A DNA stretch of 64,000 nt from Mangrovimicrobium sp033283385 (GTDB taxonomy: Bacteria; Pseudomonadota; Gammaproteobacteria; Pseudomonadales; Halieaceae), in assembly GCA_033283385.1 (NCBI GenBank), contig JAWMQQ010000003.1, positions 682,001-746,000 on the forward strand. Direction: 5' to 3'. Below are positions 51,479 to 59,926 of the stretch, in pieces. Made by a program: the position numbers and the translations under genes. Position 1 is the stretch's first letter, and every line of letters begins with the position of its first letter. The notes beneath the pieces were generated by a model. It saw only the letters and a list, made by a program, of their open reading frames with translations, ran no database searches and was not told where the DNA came from.

Positions 51479-51499
51479 TTAACCCGTAAGGAGCTACTG

Positions 51500-51937
51500 A
51501 TGCGACATTACGAAATCGTGTTCCTGGTCCATCCCGACCAGTCCGAACAAGTGCCCGGCATGATCGAGCGCTACACCACCACCATCACCAAGGATGGTGG
51601 CCAGGTTCACCGCCTGGAAGACTGGGGCCGCCGCCAGCTGGCCTACCCCATCAACAAGATTCACAAGGCACACTACGTGCTGATGAACGTGGAAGCCTCC
51701 AACGACGCCATGGAAGAGCTGACCACCACTTTCCGTTTCAACGACGCCGTGATCCGCAACCTGGTCATCCGTCGCGACGAAGCCGTGAGCGATGAGTCCT
51801 TCATCATGAAAAGTGAGAAGGAATCCCGCGAGCGCAAGAGCCGCAACGACGAGCGCCGCGCAGCGGAAAGCTCTTCCAATGACAACGCTTCCGACGACCG
51901 CTCCGACGAGAACGGCGACGAGGAAGGCGAAGAGTAA
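51500..51937 (+). CDS. rpsF: 30S ribosomal protein S6
   Basis: This 145-residue protein starts MRHYEIVFLVHPDQSEQVP and has RLEDWGRRQLAYPI with KAHYVLMN, the S6 core that binds S18 on the small subunit. TAAGGAG lies six bases before ATG 51500. The C-terminal 45 residues are strongly acidic and end GDEEGEE, a longer tail than usual and a possible RimK glutamylation site. It is followed by rpsR after 17 bases. Confidence 0.97.
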   Translation: MRHYEIVFLVHPDQSEQVPGMIERYTTTITKDGGQVHRLEDWGRRQLAYPINKIHKAHYVLMNVEASNDAMEELTTTFRFNDAVIRNLVIRRDEAVSDESFIMKSEKESRERKSRNDERRAAESSSNDNASDDRSDENGDEEGEE

Positions 51938-51954
51938 CCAGGAGGATATCAGTC

Positions 51955-52182
51955 ATGGCCCGTTTTTTCCGTCGTCGCAAGTTCTGCCGTTTCACCGCTG
52001 AAGGCGTCAAGGAGATCGATTACAAGGATCTCGAGACCCTGAAGGCCTACGTTTCAGAAACCGGCAAGATCGTACCCAGCCGCATCACCGGCACCAAGGC
52101 GAAGTACCAGCGCCAACTGGCGACTGCCGTGAAGCGCGCGCGCTTCCTGGCCCTGCTGCCGTACTCGGATTCGCATCGATAA
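51955..52182 (+). CDS. rpsR: 30S ribosomal protein S18
   Basis: This 75-residue protein has the typical basic N-terminus MARFFRRRKFCRF, the IDYKDLETLKAYV core and the C-terminal SRITGTKAKYQRQLATAVKRARFLALLPY. It pairs with S6. AGGAGG lies upstream of ATG 51955. It is cotranscribed with rpsF. Confidence 0.97.
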   Translation: MARFFRRRKFCRFTAEGVKEIDYKDLETLKAYVSETGKIVPSRITGTKAKYQRQLATAVKRARFLALLPYSDSHR

Positions 52183-52223
52183 GTTATCGGTAACCCGTTC
52201 ATTGCTTGCCGGCGAGGCCTGAA

Positions 52224-53090
52224 TTGAAGGCGATAGCTGCGTTTGCCATGCGCGGTCGCTTCCACGCCCTGGCCCTTACCGTGGCCGGGTCGGGAAGTAT
52301 CCTGTTTTGCTGGATCAGTGCCGCCATCCTGGCACTGGTCACCCTGCGCAAGGGCGTGGGGAGTGGGGCCCAGTTGCTGTTGTGGGCCCTGCTGCCGTCC
52401 GGCGTATTGTTGTACGTGGTCGGCGACAGTGGCCCGATATCGCTGCTGCTCGGCACTTACCTGCTGGCGGCGGTGTTGCGGACCACGGTGAGCCTGCCGC
52501 TGGCCGTGCTTTCGAGCGTGGCGGTAGGCGCGCTGAGCGGGCTGGCACTGCTGCTGTTCGCCAGCGGCTACCTGGAGCAGATGCTCACGGTGTTCGGGAA
52601 TTTCCTCGGCTCACTGGAGCAGGAGCTGTCGAAGGACGCGCAGACGGCCGTGGAGTTCGCCCGGCCCACTGCGTCGCAGGTGGCCGGCCTGATGGGCGCG
52701 GGTTCCAGCATGATGGCGATCATCTGCCTGATGCTGGGCCGCTACTGGCAGGCGGCGCTGTACAACCCGGGTGGCTTCGGCAGCGAGTTTCGCGCGCTGC
52801 GCTACCCGCCGATGCCGGCGCTGGCCCTGGTGGTCATCGCACTGGCACTGGCCAGCCTGGGGGTGGAGTACCGCACCTGGGCGGTGATCGCGCTGATGCC
52901 GCTGAACTTTGCCGGCCTGGCGCTGGTACACGCGCGGGCGAAGCAGCGCGGAAGCGGGCAGCTCTGGATGACGGTGTTCTACCTCGCCTGGCTGCTGCTG
53001 GACCCGATGAAGCTGCTGGTCGTGCTGATTGCCGTCGCCGACAGCCTGCTGGATTTTCGCCGTCGCTGGAAATGGGGCGGCGGCAACTAA
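52224..53090 (+). CDS. DUF2232 membrane protein
   Basis: This 288-residue protein has about eight hydrophobic segments and resembles DUF2232/YybS-like integral membrane proteins that sit between rpsR and rplI in Pseudomonas and relatives. TTG 52224 is chosen because GAGG lies six bases before it and LKAIAAFAMRGR matches the family start; TTG 52206 is an alternative. It carries no catalytic motif. The function is unknown; conserved placement in the ribosomal block is the main clue. Confidence 0.75.
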   Translation: MKAIAAFAMRGRFHALALTVAGSGSILFCWISAAILALVTLRKGVGSGAQLLLWALLPSGVLLYVVGDSGPISLLLGTYLLAAVLRTTVSLPLAVLSSVAVGALSGLALLLFASGYLEQMLTVFGNFLGSLEQELSKDAQTAVEFARPTASQVAGLMGAGSSMMAIICLMLGRYWQAALYNPGGFGSEFRALRYPPMPALALVVIALALASLGVEYRTWAVIALMPLNFAGLALVHARAKQRGSGQLWMTVFYLAWLLLDPMKLLVVLIAVADSLLDFRRRWKWGGGN

Positions 53091-53139
53091 ACAGAATTCG
53101 ATTGAGAGGGAGTGCGCTCCCCGCAAAGAGGAAAGAGAG

Positions 53140-53589
53140 ATGGAAGTCATTCTGCTGGAGAACATCGGCAACCTGGGTGCGCTGGGCGACAAGGTTGAAG
53201 TGAAGGCCGGTTTCGGCCGCAATTTCCTGATTCCCCAGGGCAAGGCCGTTCCCGCTACCGAAGCGGCAATCGCCGAGTTCGAAGCCCGTCGCGCCGAGCT
53301 GGAAGCCGCCGCTGCCGAAGCACTGGCCGCCGCTGAAACCCGCGCTGCCGCGATCAACGAGCTGGGCCTGATCAGCATCGCCGCCAACGCTGGCGACGAA
53401 GGCAAGCTGTTCGGCTCCGTCGGCACCCGCGACATCGCCGAGGCGGTCACCGCCGCCGGCTGTGAAGTGGACAAGTCCGAAGTTCGCCTGCCCGAAGGCG
53501 CCCTGCGCGAGACCGGCGAGTACGAGATCGCGATCCAGGTGCACGGCGACGTCACCGCGATGATCGCGCTGGCCGTTATCCCGGAATAA
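53140..53589 (+). CDS. rplI: 50S ribosomal protein L9
   Basis: This 149-residue protein has the L9 N-domain MEVILLENIGNLGALGDKV and VKAGFGRNFLIPQGKAVPAT, a long connecting helix and a C-domain that binds 23S rRNA. A purine-rich GAGGAAAGAG precedes ATG 53140. It is followed by an intrinsic terminator. Confidence 0.97.
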   Translation: MEVILLENIGNLGALGDKVEVKAGFGRNFLIPQGKAVPATEAAIAEFEARRAELEAAAAEALAAAETRAAAINELGLISIAANAGDEGKLFGSVGTRDIAEAVTAAGCEVDKSEVRLPEGALRETGEYEIAIQVHGDVTAMIALAVIPE

Positions 53590-53628
53590 GCCCCGCGCCG
53601 GCTCCACGCCGGCGTCCGGAATCCTGAG

Positions 53629-53662
53629 AATGCACCGGTCACTGGTTGGCCGGTGCATTTTT
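53629..53662 (+). terminator. Intrinsic terminator after rplI
   Basis: AATGCACCGG pairs with CCGGTGCATT around an 11-base loop and runs into a T-tract (53658-53662). It ends the rpsF-rplI operon 40 bases past rplI. Confidence 0.88.
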
Positions 53663-53688
53663 GTTTGCCCGTTTGCCGCACACCGCCC

Positions 53689-53802
53689 GCAGGAGCCTGC
53701 TGTGCAGGCGATCCCCCGCTCTGTAGGAGCCTGCTACGCAGGCGATCCCCCGCTCTGTAGGAGCCTGCTACGCAGGCGATCGCCTGCGTAGCAGGCTCCT
53801 AC
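53689..53802. repeat. REP palindrome cluster 5
   Basis: Three direct class A copies start at 53689 (GCAG head, TGT loop), 53723 and 53757 (34-base period), followed by an inverted copy at 53778-53802. It lies in the 291-base rplI-dnaB gap, between the terminator and the dnaB upstream region. Confidence 0.88.
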
Positions 53803-53880
53803 AGTCACGGTTTCGTGTGCGGAGCTGTTCGTGGTCCGCGAATTTGGTTAACCTGTGCGGCCTGATAAGAATTCCTGCCG

Positions 53881-55290
53881 ATGGCCGAACCCGACTACAA
53901 CGAACCCCTTCCCGAGCCGCCCTGGTCCCCCGATGGCGACATCGCGCGGATCAAGATGCAGCCGCATTCCGTGGAGGCGGAGCAGTCCGTTCTCGGCGGC
54001 CTGCTGCTCTCCTCGGATGCCTGGGATTCGGTGGCCGAGGAGGTCGCCCACGGCGATTTCTACCGCCCCAGCCATCGCCTGATCTTTCGCGAAATCGCCC
54101 AGCTGGCCAACGACGCCGAGCCGGTGGACGTGATCACCGTGGCCGACCGGCTGGAGGCGCGCGGCGACCTGGAGGCCGCGGGCGGCCTGCCCTATCTCGC
54201 CGAGCTGGCCCAGAACACCCCCAGCGCCTCGAACATCCGCGCCTACGCGCAGGTGGTGCGCGAGCGCGCCACCCTGCGCAAGCTGATCGCCGCGGCGCAG
54301 GACATCGCCGAATCCGGCTTCAGCCCCGAGGGGCGCAAGTCCGACGAGTTGATCGACGAGGCAGAGCGGGCGATCATGCAGATCTCCGAACAGGGCCGCA
54401 AGTCGGGCGGGCCGCAGGCGGTCAACGGCCTGCTCAGCAAGGCGCTGGAGCGTATCGAGGAGCTGTTCAACACCGGCGGCGACGTCACCGGCCTCACCAC
54501 CGGCTTTGCCGACCTCGACAACATGACCTCCGGCCTGCAGCCGGCGGACCTGGTGATCGTCGCCGGGCGCCCCTCCATGGGCAAGACCAGCTTCGCCATG
54601 AACCTGGTGGAGAACGCGGCGCTGGCCCAGGACAAGCCCATCCTCGTGTTCTCCATGGAAATGCCCGCGGAGCACCTGGTGATGCGCATGCTCTCCTCGC
54701 TGGGCCGCATCAACCAGAAGCGGGTGCGCACCGGTCGCCTGGAGCAGGAGGACTGGCCCAAGCTCAGCGCGGCGGTGCAGAAGCTCAAGGACGTCTCCCT
54801 GCACATCGACGACACACCGGCGCTGACGCCGACGGAACTGCGCAGCCGCGTACGCAAGGTCGTTCGAGAGAACAAAGGCGAGCTGGGCATGGTGATGATC
54901 GACTACCTGCAGCTGATGCAGGTGGCGGGCTCATCCGAGGGCCGCACCGCGGAGATCTCGGAGATCTCGCGCAGCCTCAAGGCCATCGCCAAGGAGTTCA
55001 ACGTGCCGGTGGTGGCCCTGTCGCAGCTCAACCGCTCCCTGGAACAGCGCCCCAACAAGCGCCCGGTGAACTCCGACCTGCGCGAATCCGGCGCCATCGA
55101 GCAGGATGCGGACATCATCATGTTTATCTACCGCGACGAGGTGTACCACGAGGACACCCCGGACAAGGGCGTGGCGGAGATCATCATCGGCAAGCAGCGG
55201 AACGGCCCCATCGGCACCTGCCGGCTGGCCTTCATCGGCGAGTTCACGCGCTTCGAGAACCTGGCCCGCGGCGGGCAGGGAGACTGGTAG
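53881..55290 (+). CDS. dnaB: Replicative DNA helicase DnaB
   Basis: This 469-residue hexameric helicase unwinds DNA ahead of the replisome. It has the N-terminal primase-binding domain (HSVEAEQSVLGGLLLS), Walker A AGRPSMGKTS, VFSMEMPAEHLVMRMLSS, Walker B MVMIDYLQLM and SQLNRSLEQRPNKRP with the arginine finger region. Length and motifs are normal; no intein. ATG 53881 gives MAEPDYNEP. The helicase-loader-like genes lie about 1.5 kb downstream in the opposite direction. Confidence 0.97.
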   Translation: MAEPDYNEPLPEPPWSPDGDIARIKMQPHSVEAEQSVLGGLLLSSDAWDSVAEEVAHGDFYRPSHRLIFREIAQLANDAEPVDVITVADRLEARGDLEAAGGLPYLAELAQNTPSASNIRAYAQVVRERATLRKLIAAAQDIAESGFSPEGRKSDELIDEAERAIMQISEQGRKSGGPQAVNGLLSKALERIEELFNTGGDVTGLTTGFADLDNMTSGLQPADLVIVAGRPSMGKTSFAMNLVENAALAQDKPILVFSMEMPAEHLVMRMLSSLGRINQKRVRTGRLEQEDWPKLSAAVQKLKDVSLHIDDTPALTPTELRSRVRKVVRENKGELGMVMIDYLQLMQVAGSSEGRTAEISEISRSLKAIAKEFNVPVVALSQLNRSLEQRPNKRPVNSDLRESGAIEQDADIIMFIYRDEVYHEDTPDKGVAEIIIGKQRNGPIGTCRLAFIGEFTRFENLARGGQGDW

Positions 55291-55292
55291 GC

Positions 55293-55490
55293 GTAGGAGC
55301 CTGCTACGCAGGCGATCGCGAAACCGGATCGCCATGTAGGAGCCTGTAGGAGCCTGCTACGCAGGCGATCGCGAAACCGGATCGCCATGTAGGAGCCTGC
55401 TACGCAGGCGATCGCGAAACCGGATCGCCATCTTGGAGCCTGCTACGCAGGCGGCTGAGACGCCGCATCGCGCGCAGAGCGCACTCCTAC
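55293..55490. repeat. REP palindrome cluster 6
   Basis: Class A copies start at 55293, 55346, 55389 and 55432 (degraded head), with a truncated 10-base copy at 55336. The last three repeat as a 43-base unit including GCGAAACCGGATCGCCAT. An inverted class B copy ends at 55490. It starts two bases after the dnaB stop; the remaining gap to 55559 holds nothing recognised. Confidence 0.88.
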
Positions 55491-55559
55491 GGCAGAACTC
55501 CTGGAATCAGCGGTCGGGCAGAAGGGCCCGTCACTGGACAAGCCCTGTCACGCTGGGTG

Positions 55560-55970
55560 CTAGGCGGCGGTGCGCTCGGATTTTCCCGCGCCGGAGCCGG
55601 CTTTCCTGCCGATAGCTTCGCCCCGGCGGACCACAACCGGCAGCAGGCCTTCTTCCAGGTTGAACTCGTCTTCCTCGGCCAGCAGGGTGGCCCTGGCAGC
55701 GAGGCTGAGCAGGTCGCGGGCGTGGACATCGCCGGACTCGTCAGCTTCGGTGTAGAGCATGCTGCAGTTGGTTGCCAGGCACAGGAAGGCGTTTTCGCTC
55801 TGGCCGCTCGACAGGCGCTCGACGCTGTCGGCGACCTGGGCCTGGTTGGCCAGTTTCAGGCGCAGAATGCTCGCCCGCTCGGCACAGATCACCTGCTCTT
55901 TCAGCAGGCTGTCGATGCTTTCTACCACGGCGTTGGAATATTCCAGATGGCTTTGAAGGTGTCCCAGCAT
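55560..55970 (-). CDS. Hypothetical protein, 136 residues
   Basis: I do not recognise this protein. It is acidic and largely helical (LEYSNAVVESIDSLLKEQ, LKLANQAQVADSVERLS), with two cysteines in LCLATNCSM and a basic end (GRKAGSGAGKSERTAA). No signal peptide or membrane segment is seen. ATG 55970 is chosen over a longer frame because the extra N-terminus is rich in Arg and Ser and looks non-coding. It lies between dnaB (convergent) and the helicase-loader-like genes on its own strand, so a replication role is conceivable but not shown. Confidence 0.65.
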   Translation of the reverse strand: MLGHLQSHLEYSNAVVESIDSLLKEQVICAERASILRLKLANQAQVADSVERLSSGQSENAFLCLATNCSMLYTEADESGDVHARDLLSLAARATLLAEEDEFNLEEGLLPVVVRRGEAIGRKAGSGAGKSERTAA

Positions 55971-56165
55971 AGTGGCTCGTCCCCTTTCATTGTCGTGTTG
56001 GTTTGTCCGGCTACCTCGCGTGCTGCTCTCCCACGGGCGGGGCAAGAGTCATAACGCAGTCGAACTTTACTACAGGGTAATCATAACACGGGGATATGCC
56101 ACTCTTTTACACTGCGGGAGTGAGGAACTGTGAATTGAGTCACATCGGGGGGGGCAATATGGGGG

Positions 56166-56831
56166 CTAAAGTCCGGTTTTTTCGCGCAGTTCGCGCATTG
56201 CTGCCAGGCGTTCTTCCTGGCTCATGGGGGTTCCCGGCCTGCTTTCGAGGGCGGCGGGTGCCGGGATTTCCAGCTGCTCCCCGCGCAATACCTCGCGGCA
56301 CCAGCGCTGGTAGTGCTCGCGAAACACCGGCCAGGTGCGCTGCTCAGGCTCGCTGGAGAGGAAGAACCAGTCGCTGTCGCGGCCGGCGAGATACACTGCG
56401 GGATGGCTCCAGGGCTGTGCCGACTTGGGCGAGCCCGCGTTGCAGGCCTCCAGGTAGGCGTCGCGCGGCGCCGGCAGGCCCAGGCTCTCCAGGCTGGCGG
56501 AGCAGCTCTCCAGCATGCGGTTTAGGGTTGGCAAGTACTCACTATTCTCGATGGCGTACTTGGCGCCGCGCAGGATCTGCTCCACGGGGAAGTCCGCCAG
56601 CGCATCCAGCCACAGCTTCTTGATCTGGTTGATCTGCGCCTGGTCCGGATAGGCCGCGTAGTACTGGTTGTGGTAGTTCAGCCGGAACAGGGCGAAGACC
56701 TGGTTGATGGCCTCGACGTGGTCCGCGTCGGCGCCGCGCGCCTCAGTTTGCCCAGCTGGTGTCGCGGAGGTCGTCTTCGAGGCTGCGATCCCTTGTCCTA
56801 CCCGTTCGATGAGATCCTTGCTGTTCGCCAT
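56166..56831 (-). CDS. Lambda P-like helicase loader candidate (DopE-type)
   Basis: This 221-residue protein has a core VEAINQVFALFRLNYHNQYY and KLWLDALADFPVEQILRGA followed by YLPTLNRMLESC, which matches the layout of lambda P, the phage protein that brings DnaB to the origin. From memory, lambda O/P-derived genes called dopC/dopE were proposed as chromosomal helicase loaders in gammaproteobacteria lacking dnaC and dciA. ATG 56831 lies inside the upstream gene, an 89-base overlap; no internal ATG fits better. The call is by sequence resemblance and by the nearby dnaB, not by assay. Confidence 0.7.
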   Translation of the reverse strand: MANSKDLIERVGQGIAASKTTSATPAGQTEARGADADHVEAINQVFALFRLNYHNQYYAAYPDQAQINQIKKLWLDALADFPVEQILRGAKYAIENSEYLPTLNRMLESCSASLESLGLPAPRDAYLEACNAGSPKSAQPWSHPAVYLAGRDSDWFFLSSEPEQRTWPVFREHYQRWCREVLRGEQLEIPAPAALESRPGTPMSQEERLAAMRELREKTGL

Positions 56832-57873
56832 GTCGGTCGTCCGTCGGTTGCAACTGGTGCTGCTTGGCCCAGTGGTATTTTACATGTTGCAGGAACTTGC
56901 TGTTCCAGGAAGTGTGCGCCTGCCCGCTGTCCTTCCAGTAGACGATGAACTCCGGCAGCAGTGCGCTGGCGAAGTCCAGGTCGATGTGCGACATGCGCAG
57001 GATGTCGTAGACATCGGTGCTGGGCTGCCAGTGGTCGGTGATGGGGCGCGGCTCGCTGCCGTGCTCGACGCTGGCGGTGAATCGCGCCCACTGGATGCGG
57101 ATGTGCTGGATGAACTTGGAGTTGAGTTCCTTCGGCGGCGCGCCGCGCTCGCGCCAGTAGAGGATGAATTCGGGAATCGCATCCTCGATGAAATCGCGCT
57201 CGATGCCGGCGCGCAGCATGATCTCCATGGCGTCTGCGCTGGGCTGCCAGTGGCGGTCCAGCGGCGCGGTCTCCGGCACTTCGAAGCCGGGGGCCTGGCC
57301 CTGGTGGCGGTGCCAGGCCTTGAGCACCGCCTGGCGGAACTTGTTCTCCCAGGCGTGGTGCGTCTCGCCGCGCTCGCGCCAGTAAAAGATGAAATCTTCC
57401 AGTTGGTCCAGCGCAAACTGCCGCGGTATGTTGTGGTTCAGGGCCAGCAGTTGCAGCAGGTCCTCGCTGGGCGCCCAGTGGGCGGCCAGCGGGGCGGCGC
57501 TGCGCCGGCGCGGTGGCTCGGGGGTGGCCTCGGCGCGAGGCGCGGGTTGCGCGGCGGCGCGCACCGGCTGGTTGAGGGCGAACAGCAGCCGGTCTGCAGA
57601 GTGCAGCGGCGGCGACTCCACCAGTATCACGCCCTTGTCCACCAGCGATCGGCTGATGCGGTGCAAGTCCACCGCGTTCCAGAATGGCAGGCTGGTAAGC
57701 AGGTACTCCCGCGGCACGCTGAGCCACGCGTGGTTGTGGCGAATCTGCGCCGTGTGGTGTTCGAACAGCGCGTGCAGGTGCTGCAGCAGGATGGCCTCTT
57801 CCAGCCCGATGGTCGCCGCCAGGCCGGGTGAAAATACCAGCTGTCGTTCGGGAACCAGGGAGGAATCGCTCAT
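56743..57873 (-). CDS. DnaT/lambda O-like primosome protein with three DnaT modules (DopC-type)
   Basis: This 376-residue protein has an N-terminal winged-helix-like initiator domain (about 10-100; LLQHLHALFEHH, LSVPREYLLTSLPFW) and then three modules resembling the ssDNA-binding C-domain of DnaT, at about 132-190, 208-266 and 281-339. Each has HWxPS, EFIxYW or DFIFYW and a KFxQ...W pattern. The tail (340-376) is charged and overlaps the next gene. With the lambda P-like partner it may deliver DnaB to DNA. Most DnaT proteins carry one such module. ATG 57873 has no clear ribosome binding site. Confidence 0.75.
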   Translation of the reverse strand: MSDSSLVPERQLVFSPGLAATIGLEEAILLQHLHALFEHHTAQIRHNHAWLSVPREYLLTSLPFWNAVDLHRISRSLVDKGVILVESPPLHSADRLLFALNQPVRAAAQPAPRAEATPEPPRRRSAAPLAAHWAPSEDLLQLLALNHNIPRQFALDQLEDFIFYWRERGETHHAWENKFRQAVLKAWHRHQGQAPGFEVPETAPLDRHWQPSADAMEIMLRAGIERDFIEDAIPEFILYWRERGAPPKELNSKFIQHIRIQWARFTASVEHGSEPRPITDHWQPSTDVYDILRMSHIDLDFASALLPEFIVYWKDSGQAHTSWNSKFLQHVKYHWAKQHQLQPTDDRHGEQQGSHRTGRTRDRSLEDDLRDTSWAN

Positions 57874-57957
57874 GGGTTTATCGGTTTCGGTCGCGGGTCT
57901 GCTAGGATACCGGCCTTGTGCCGCAAGCGATAGCGCGAGCTGAAAAACCGCCCCCGT

Positions 57958-58029
57958 AGGAGCCTGCTATGCAGGCGATTCGTACGTGGACGGTGCCACA
58001 GAAATCGCGCGCAGAGCGAGCTCCTACCG
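57958..58029. repeat. REP palindrome cluster 7
   Basis: A class A copy (57958-57982, TAT loop, tail CGATT) is followed by an inverted class B copy (58006-58029). It lies between the divergent primosome-like and radA genes and ends 17 bases before the radA start. Confidence 0.82.
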
Positions 58030-58046
58030 GCAACTGCAGGAACCCC

Positions 58047-59423
58047 ATGGCCAAACAGAAAACCGCCTACGTCTGCACCGACTGCGGCTCCGACTACGCC
58101 AAGTGGCAGGGCCAGTGCGCGGATTGCGGCGCCTGGAACACCATCAGCGAAGTCCGGCTGGGGCCGGTGCGTGCGCCCTCCGCGGCGGGAGGCGCCGGCA
58201 GCCGCGCTGGTTTCGCCGGGGCGCTCTCCGGCGCGAAGGTACTGGCGGAGATCGACCTCGAAGACCTGCCGCGCTTTTCCTCGGGCACCGGCGAGTTCGA
58301 CCGGGTGCTCGGCGGTGGCCTGGTGCCCGGTTCCGCCGTGCTGGTGGGTGGCCACCCCGGCGCCGGCAAGAGCACGCTGCTGTTGCAGACCATGTGCCAC
58401 CTCGCCGGCAGGATGGAAGCGTTGTACGTCACCGGGGAGGAATCCCTGCAGCAGGTCGCCATGCGCGCGCGTCGGCTGGGCCTGCCCCAGGATCGGCTGC
58501 GGCTGATGGCCGAGACCAACGTGGAGACCATCGCCGCCGCCGCCCAGGAATTCAGGCCGCGGGTGCTGGTGGTGGACTCCATCCAGGTGGTGCATTCCGA
58601 TGACATCGCCTCGGCGCCCGGCAGCGTTTCCCAGGTGCGGGAGTGCGCCGCCTACCTCACCCGCTTCGCCAAGCAATCCGGTACGGTGCTGTTCCTGGTC
58701 GGGCACGTCACCAAGGACGGCTCCCTCGCCGGCCCCAAGGTGCTGGAGCACATGATCGACTGCTCCATCCTGCTGGAGGGTTCGCACGACTCGCGCTTCC
58801 GCACCCTGCGCGGGCAGAAGAACCGCTTCGGCGCGGTCAACGAGCTCGGCGTGTTCGCCATGACCGAGCAGGGCATGCGCGAGGTGAAAAACCCCTCGGC
58901 GATCTTCCTCGACCGCAGCCACGGGCCCGCCCCGGGCAGCGCGGTGATGGTGGTCTGGGAGGGTACGCGCCCGCTGCTGGTGGAAATCCAGGCGCTGGTG
59001 GACGACAGCCAGCTGGGCAATCCCCGGCGGGTGGCCGTGGGCCTGGAGCAGAACCGCCTGGCCATGCTGCTGGCGGTGCTGCACCGGCATGGCGGCCTGC
59101 AGGTCGGCGACCAGGATGTATTCGCCAACGTGGTCGGTGGGGTGAAGGTGCTGGAGACCAGTGCCGACCTCGCCCTGTTGCTGGCCATCGTCTCCAGCTA
59201 CCGCGACCGGTTGCTGCCGCGGGACATGGTGGTGTTCGGCGAGGTCGGGCTGTCCGGGGAGATCCGGCCGGTGCCCTCGGGCCAGGAGCGGCTCTCCGAG
59301 GCGGCCAAGCACGGATTTCGCCGCGCTATCGTGCCGAAGGCGAATGCGCCGAGGTCGGCGATTCCGGGGATGGAAGTACAGGCGGTCACTAGCTTGCAGG
59401 AGGCGCTCGCCGCCCTGGAATAA
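58047..59423 (+). CDS. radA: DNA repair protein RadA
   Basis: This 458-residue RecA-related helicase promotes branch migration in recombination. It has a zinc finger CTDCG...CADCG (residues 10-29), Walker A GHPGAGKST, the RadA signature KNRFGA and a C-terminal Lon-like domain (GLSGEIRPV). ATG 58047 precedes the zinc finger; the upstream frame is REP-derived. It stands alone between two REP clusters. Confidence 0.96.
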   Translation: MAKQKTAYVCTDCGSDYAKWQGQCADCGAWNTISEVRLGPVRAPSAAGGAGSRAGFAGALSGAKVLAEIDLEDLPRFSSGTGEFDRVLGGGLVPGSAVLVGGHPGAGKSTLLLQTMCHLAGRMEALYVTGEESLQQVAMRARRLGLPQDRLRLMAETNVETIAAAAQEFRPRVLVVDSIQVVHSDDIASAPGSVSQVRECAAYLTRFAKQSGTVLFLVGHVTKDGSLAGPKVLEHMIDCSILLEGSHDSRFRTLRGQKNRFGAVNELGVFAMTEQGMREVKNPSAIFLDRSHGPAPGSAVMVVWEGTRPLLVEIQALVDDSQLGNPRRVAVGLEQNRLAMLLAVLHRHGGLQVGDQDVFANVVGGVKVLETSADLALLLAIVSSYRDRLLPRDMVVFGEVGLSGEIRPVPSGQERLSEAAKHGFRRAIVPKANAPRSAIPGMEVQAVTSLQEALAALE

Positions 59424-59438
59424 CCGCCACAGCGAGCT

Positions 59439-59573
59439 GTAGGAGCCTGCTACGCAGGCGATCAACTCGCGCAGGAGCCTGCGACCCGAAAAGACGGGCC
59501 CGCAATACGCAGGCGATTGATCTGGGGTCGCCCGGCCGCGGGCAAGGCGATCGCGCGCAGAGCGCGCTCCTAC
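59439..59573. repeat. REP palindrome cluster 8
   Basis: A class A copy (59439-59463) is followed by a long-loop variant (59471-59518, stem CCTGCG/CGCAGG with an inner CCCG-AAAAGA-CGGG hairpin) and an inverted class B copy (59549-59573). The head of the last gives the PilZ gene its TAG stop. It fills the radA-PilZ gap. Confidence 0.85.
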
Positions 59574-59926
59574 AACTGCGAGAGTTCCGCTTCCAGCGTG
59601 GCGATATCCATATGCGCCTCCAGCAGGCTGCGCAGCGGCGCGATGTTTTCCTGGTCCACGTGCTGCACGGTGAATCCCAGGCGCCCGGCCTCCACGTGCT
59701 GCAGGTAGGCGTGCAACTCCAGTTCAGACCCGCCCTCGAGCTGCACGACCAGCGTGAAAGGTTCATTGTACTGCGCGTCCCAGACATCCGGTTGGTCGGT
59801 GCCGACGCCGTTCAGCGAGATGTCGATCAGCCGCTGTTGCCAGACACTGCCACCCTGGTGAACCGCCACCGGCAGGTCCAGGTAGACCCGGGTGAACTGC
59901 CGCCGCTCATTGCGAGATTCGCTCAT
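59570..59926 (-). CDS. PilZ-domain c-di-GMP-binding protein
   Basis: This 118-residue protein is a single PilZ domain. The c-di-GMP motifs are intact: R9xxxR13 (RQFTR) and D35xSxxG40 (DISLNG). Such proteins act as c-di-GMP effectors on motility, polysaccharide synthesis or other outputs. ATG 59926 is chosen because AAAGGT lies upstream and the motif is near the N-terminus. It complements the cyclase at 14377, though no direct link is shown. Its stop codon is in a REP head. Confidence 0.88.
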   Translation of the reverse strand: MSESRNERRQFTRVYLDLPVAVHQGGSVWQQRLIDISLNGVGTDQPDVWDAQYNEPFTLVVQLEGGSELELHAYLQHVEAGRLGFTVQHVDQENIAPLRSLLEAHMDIATLEAELSQL

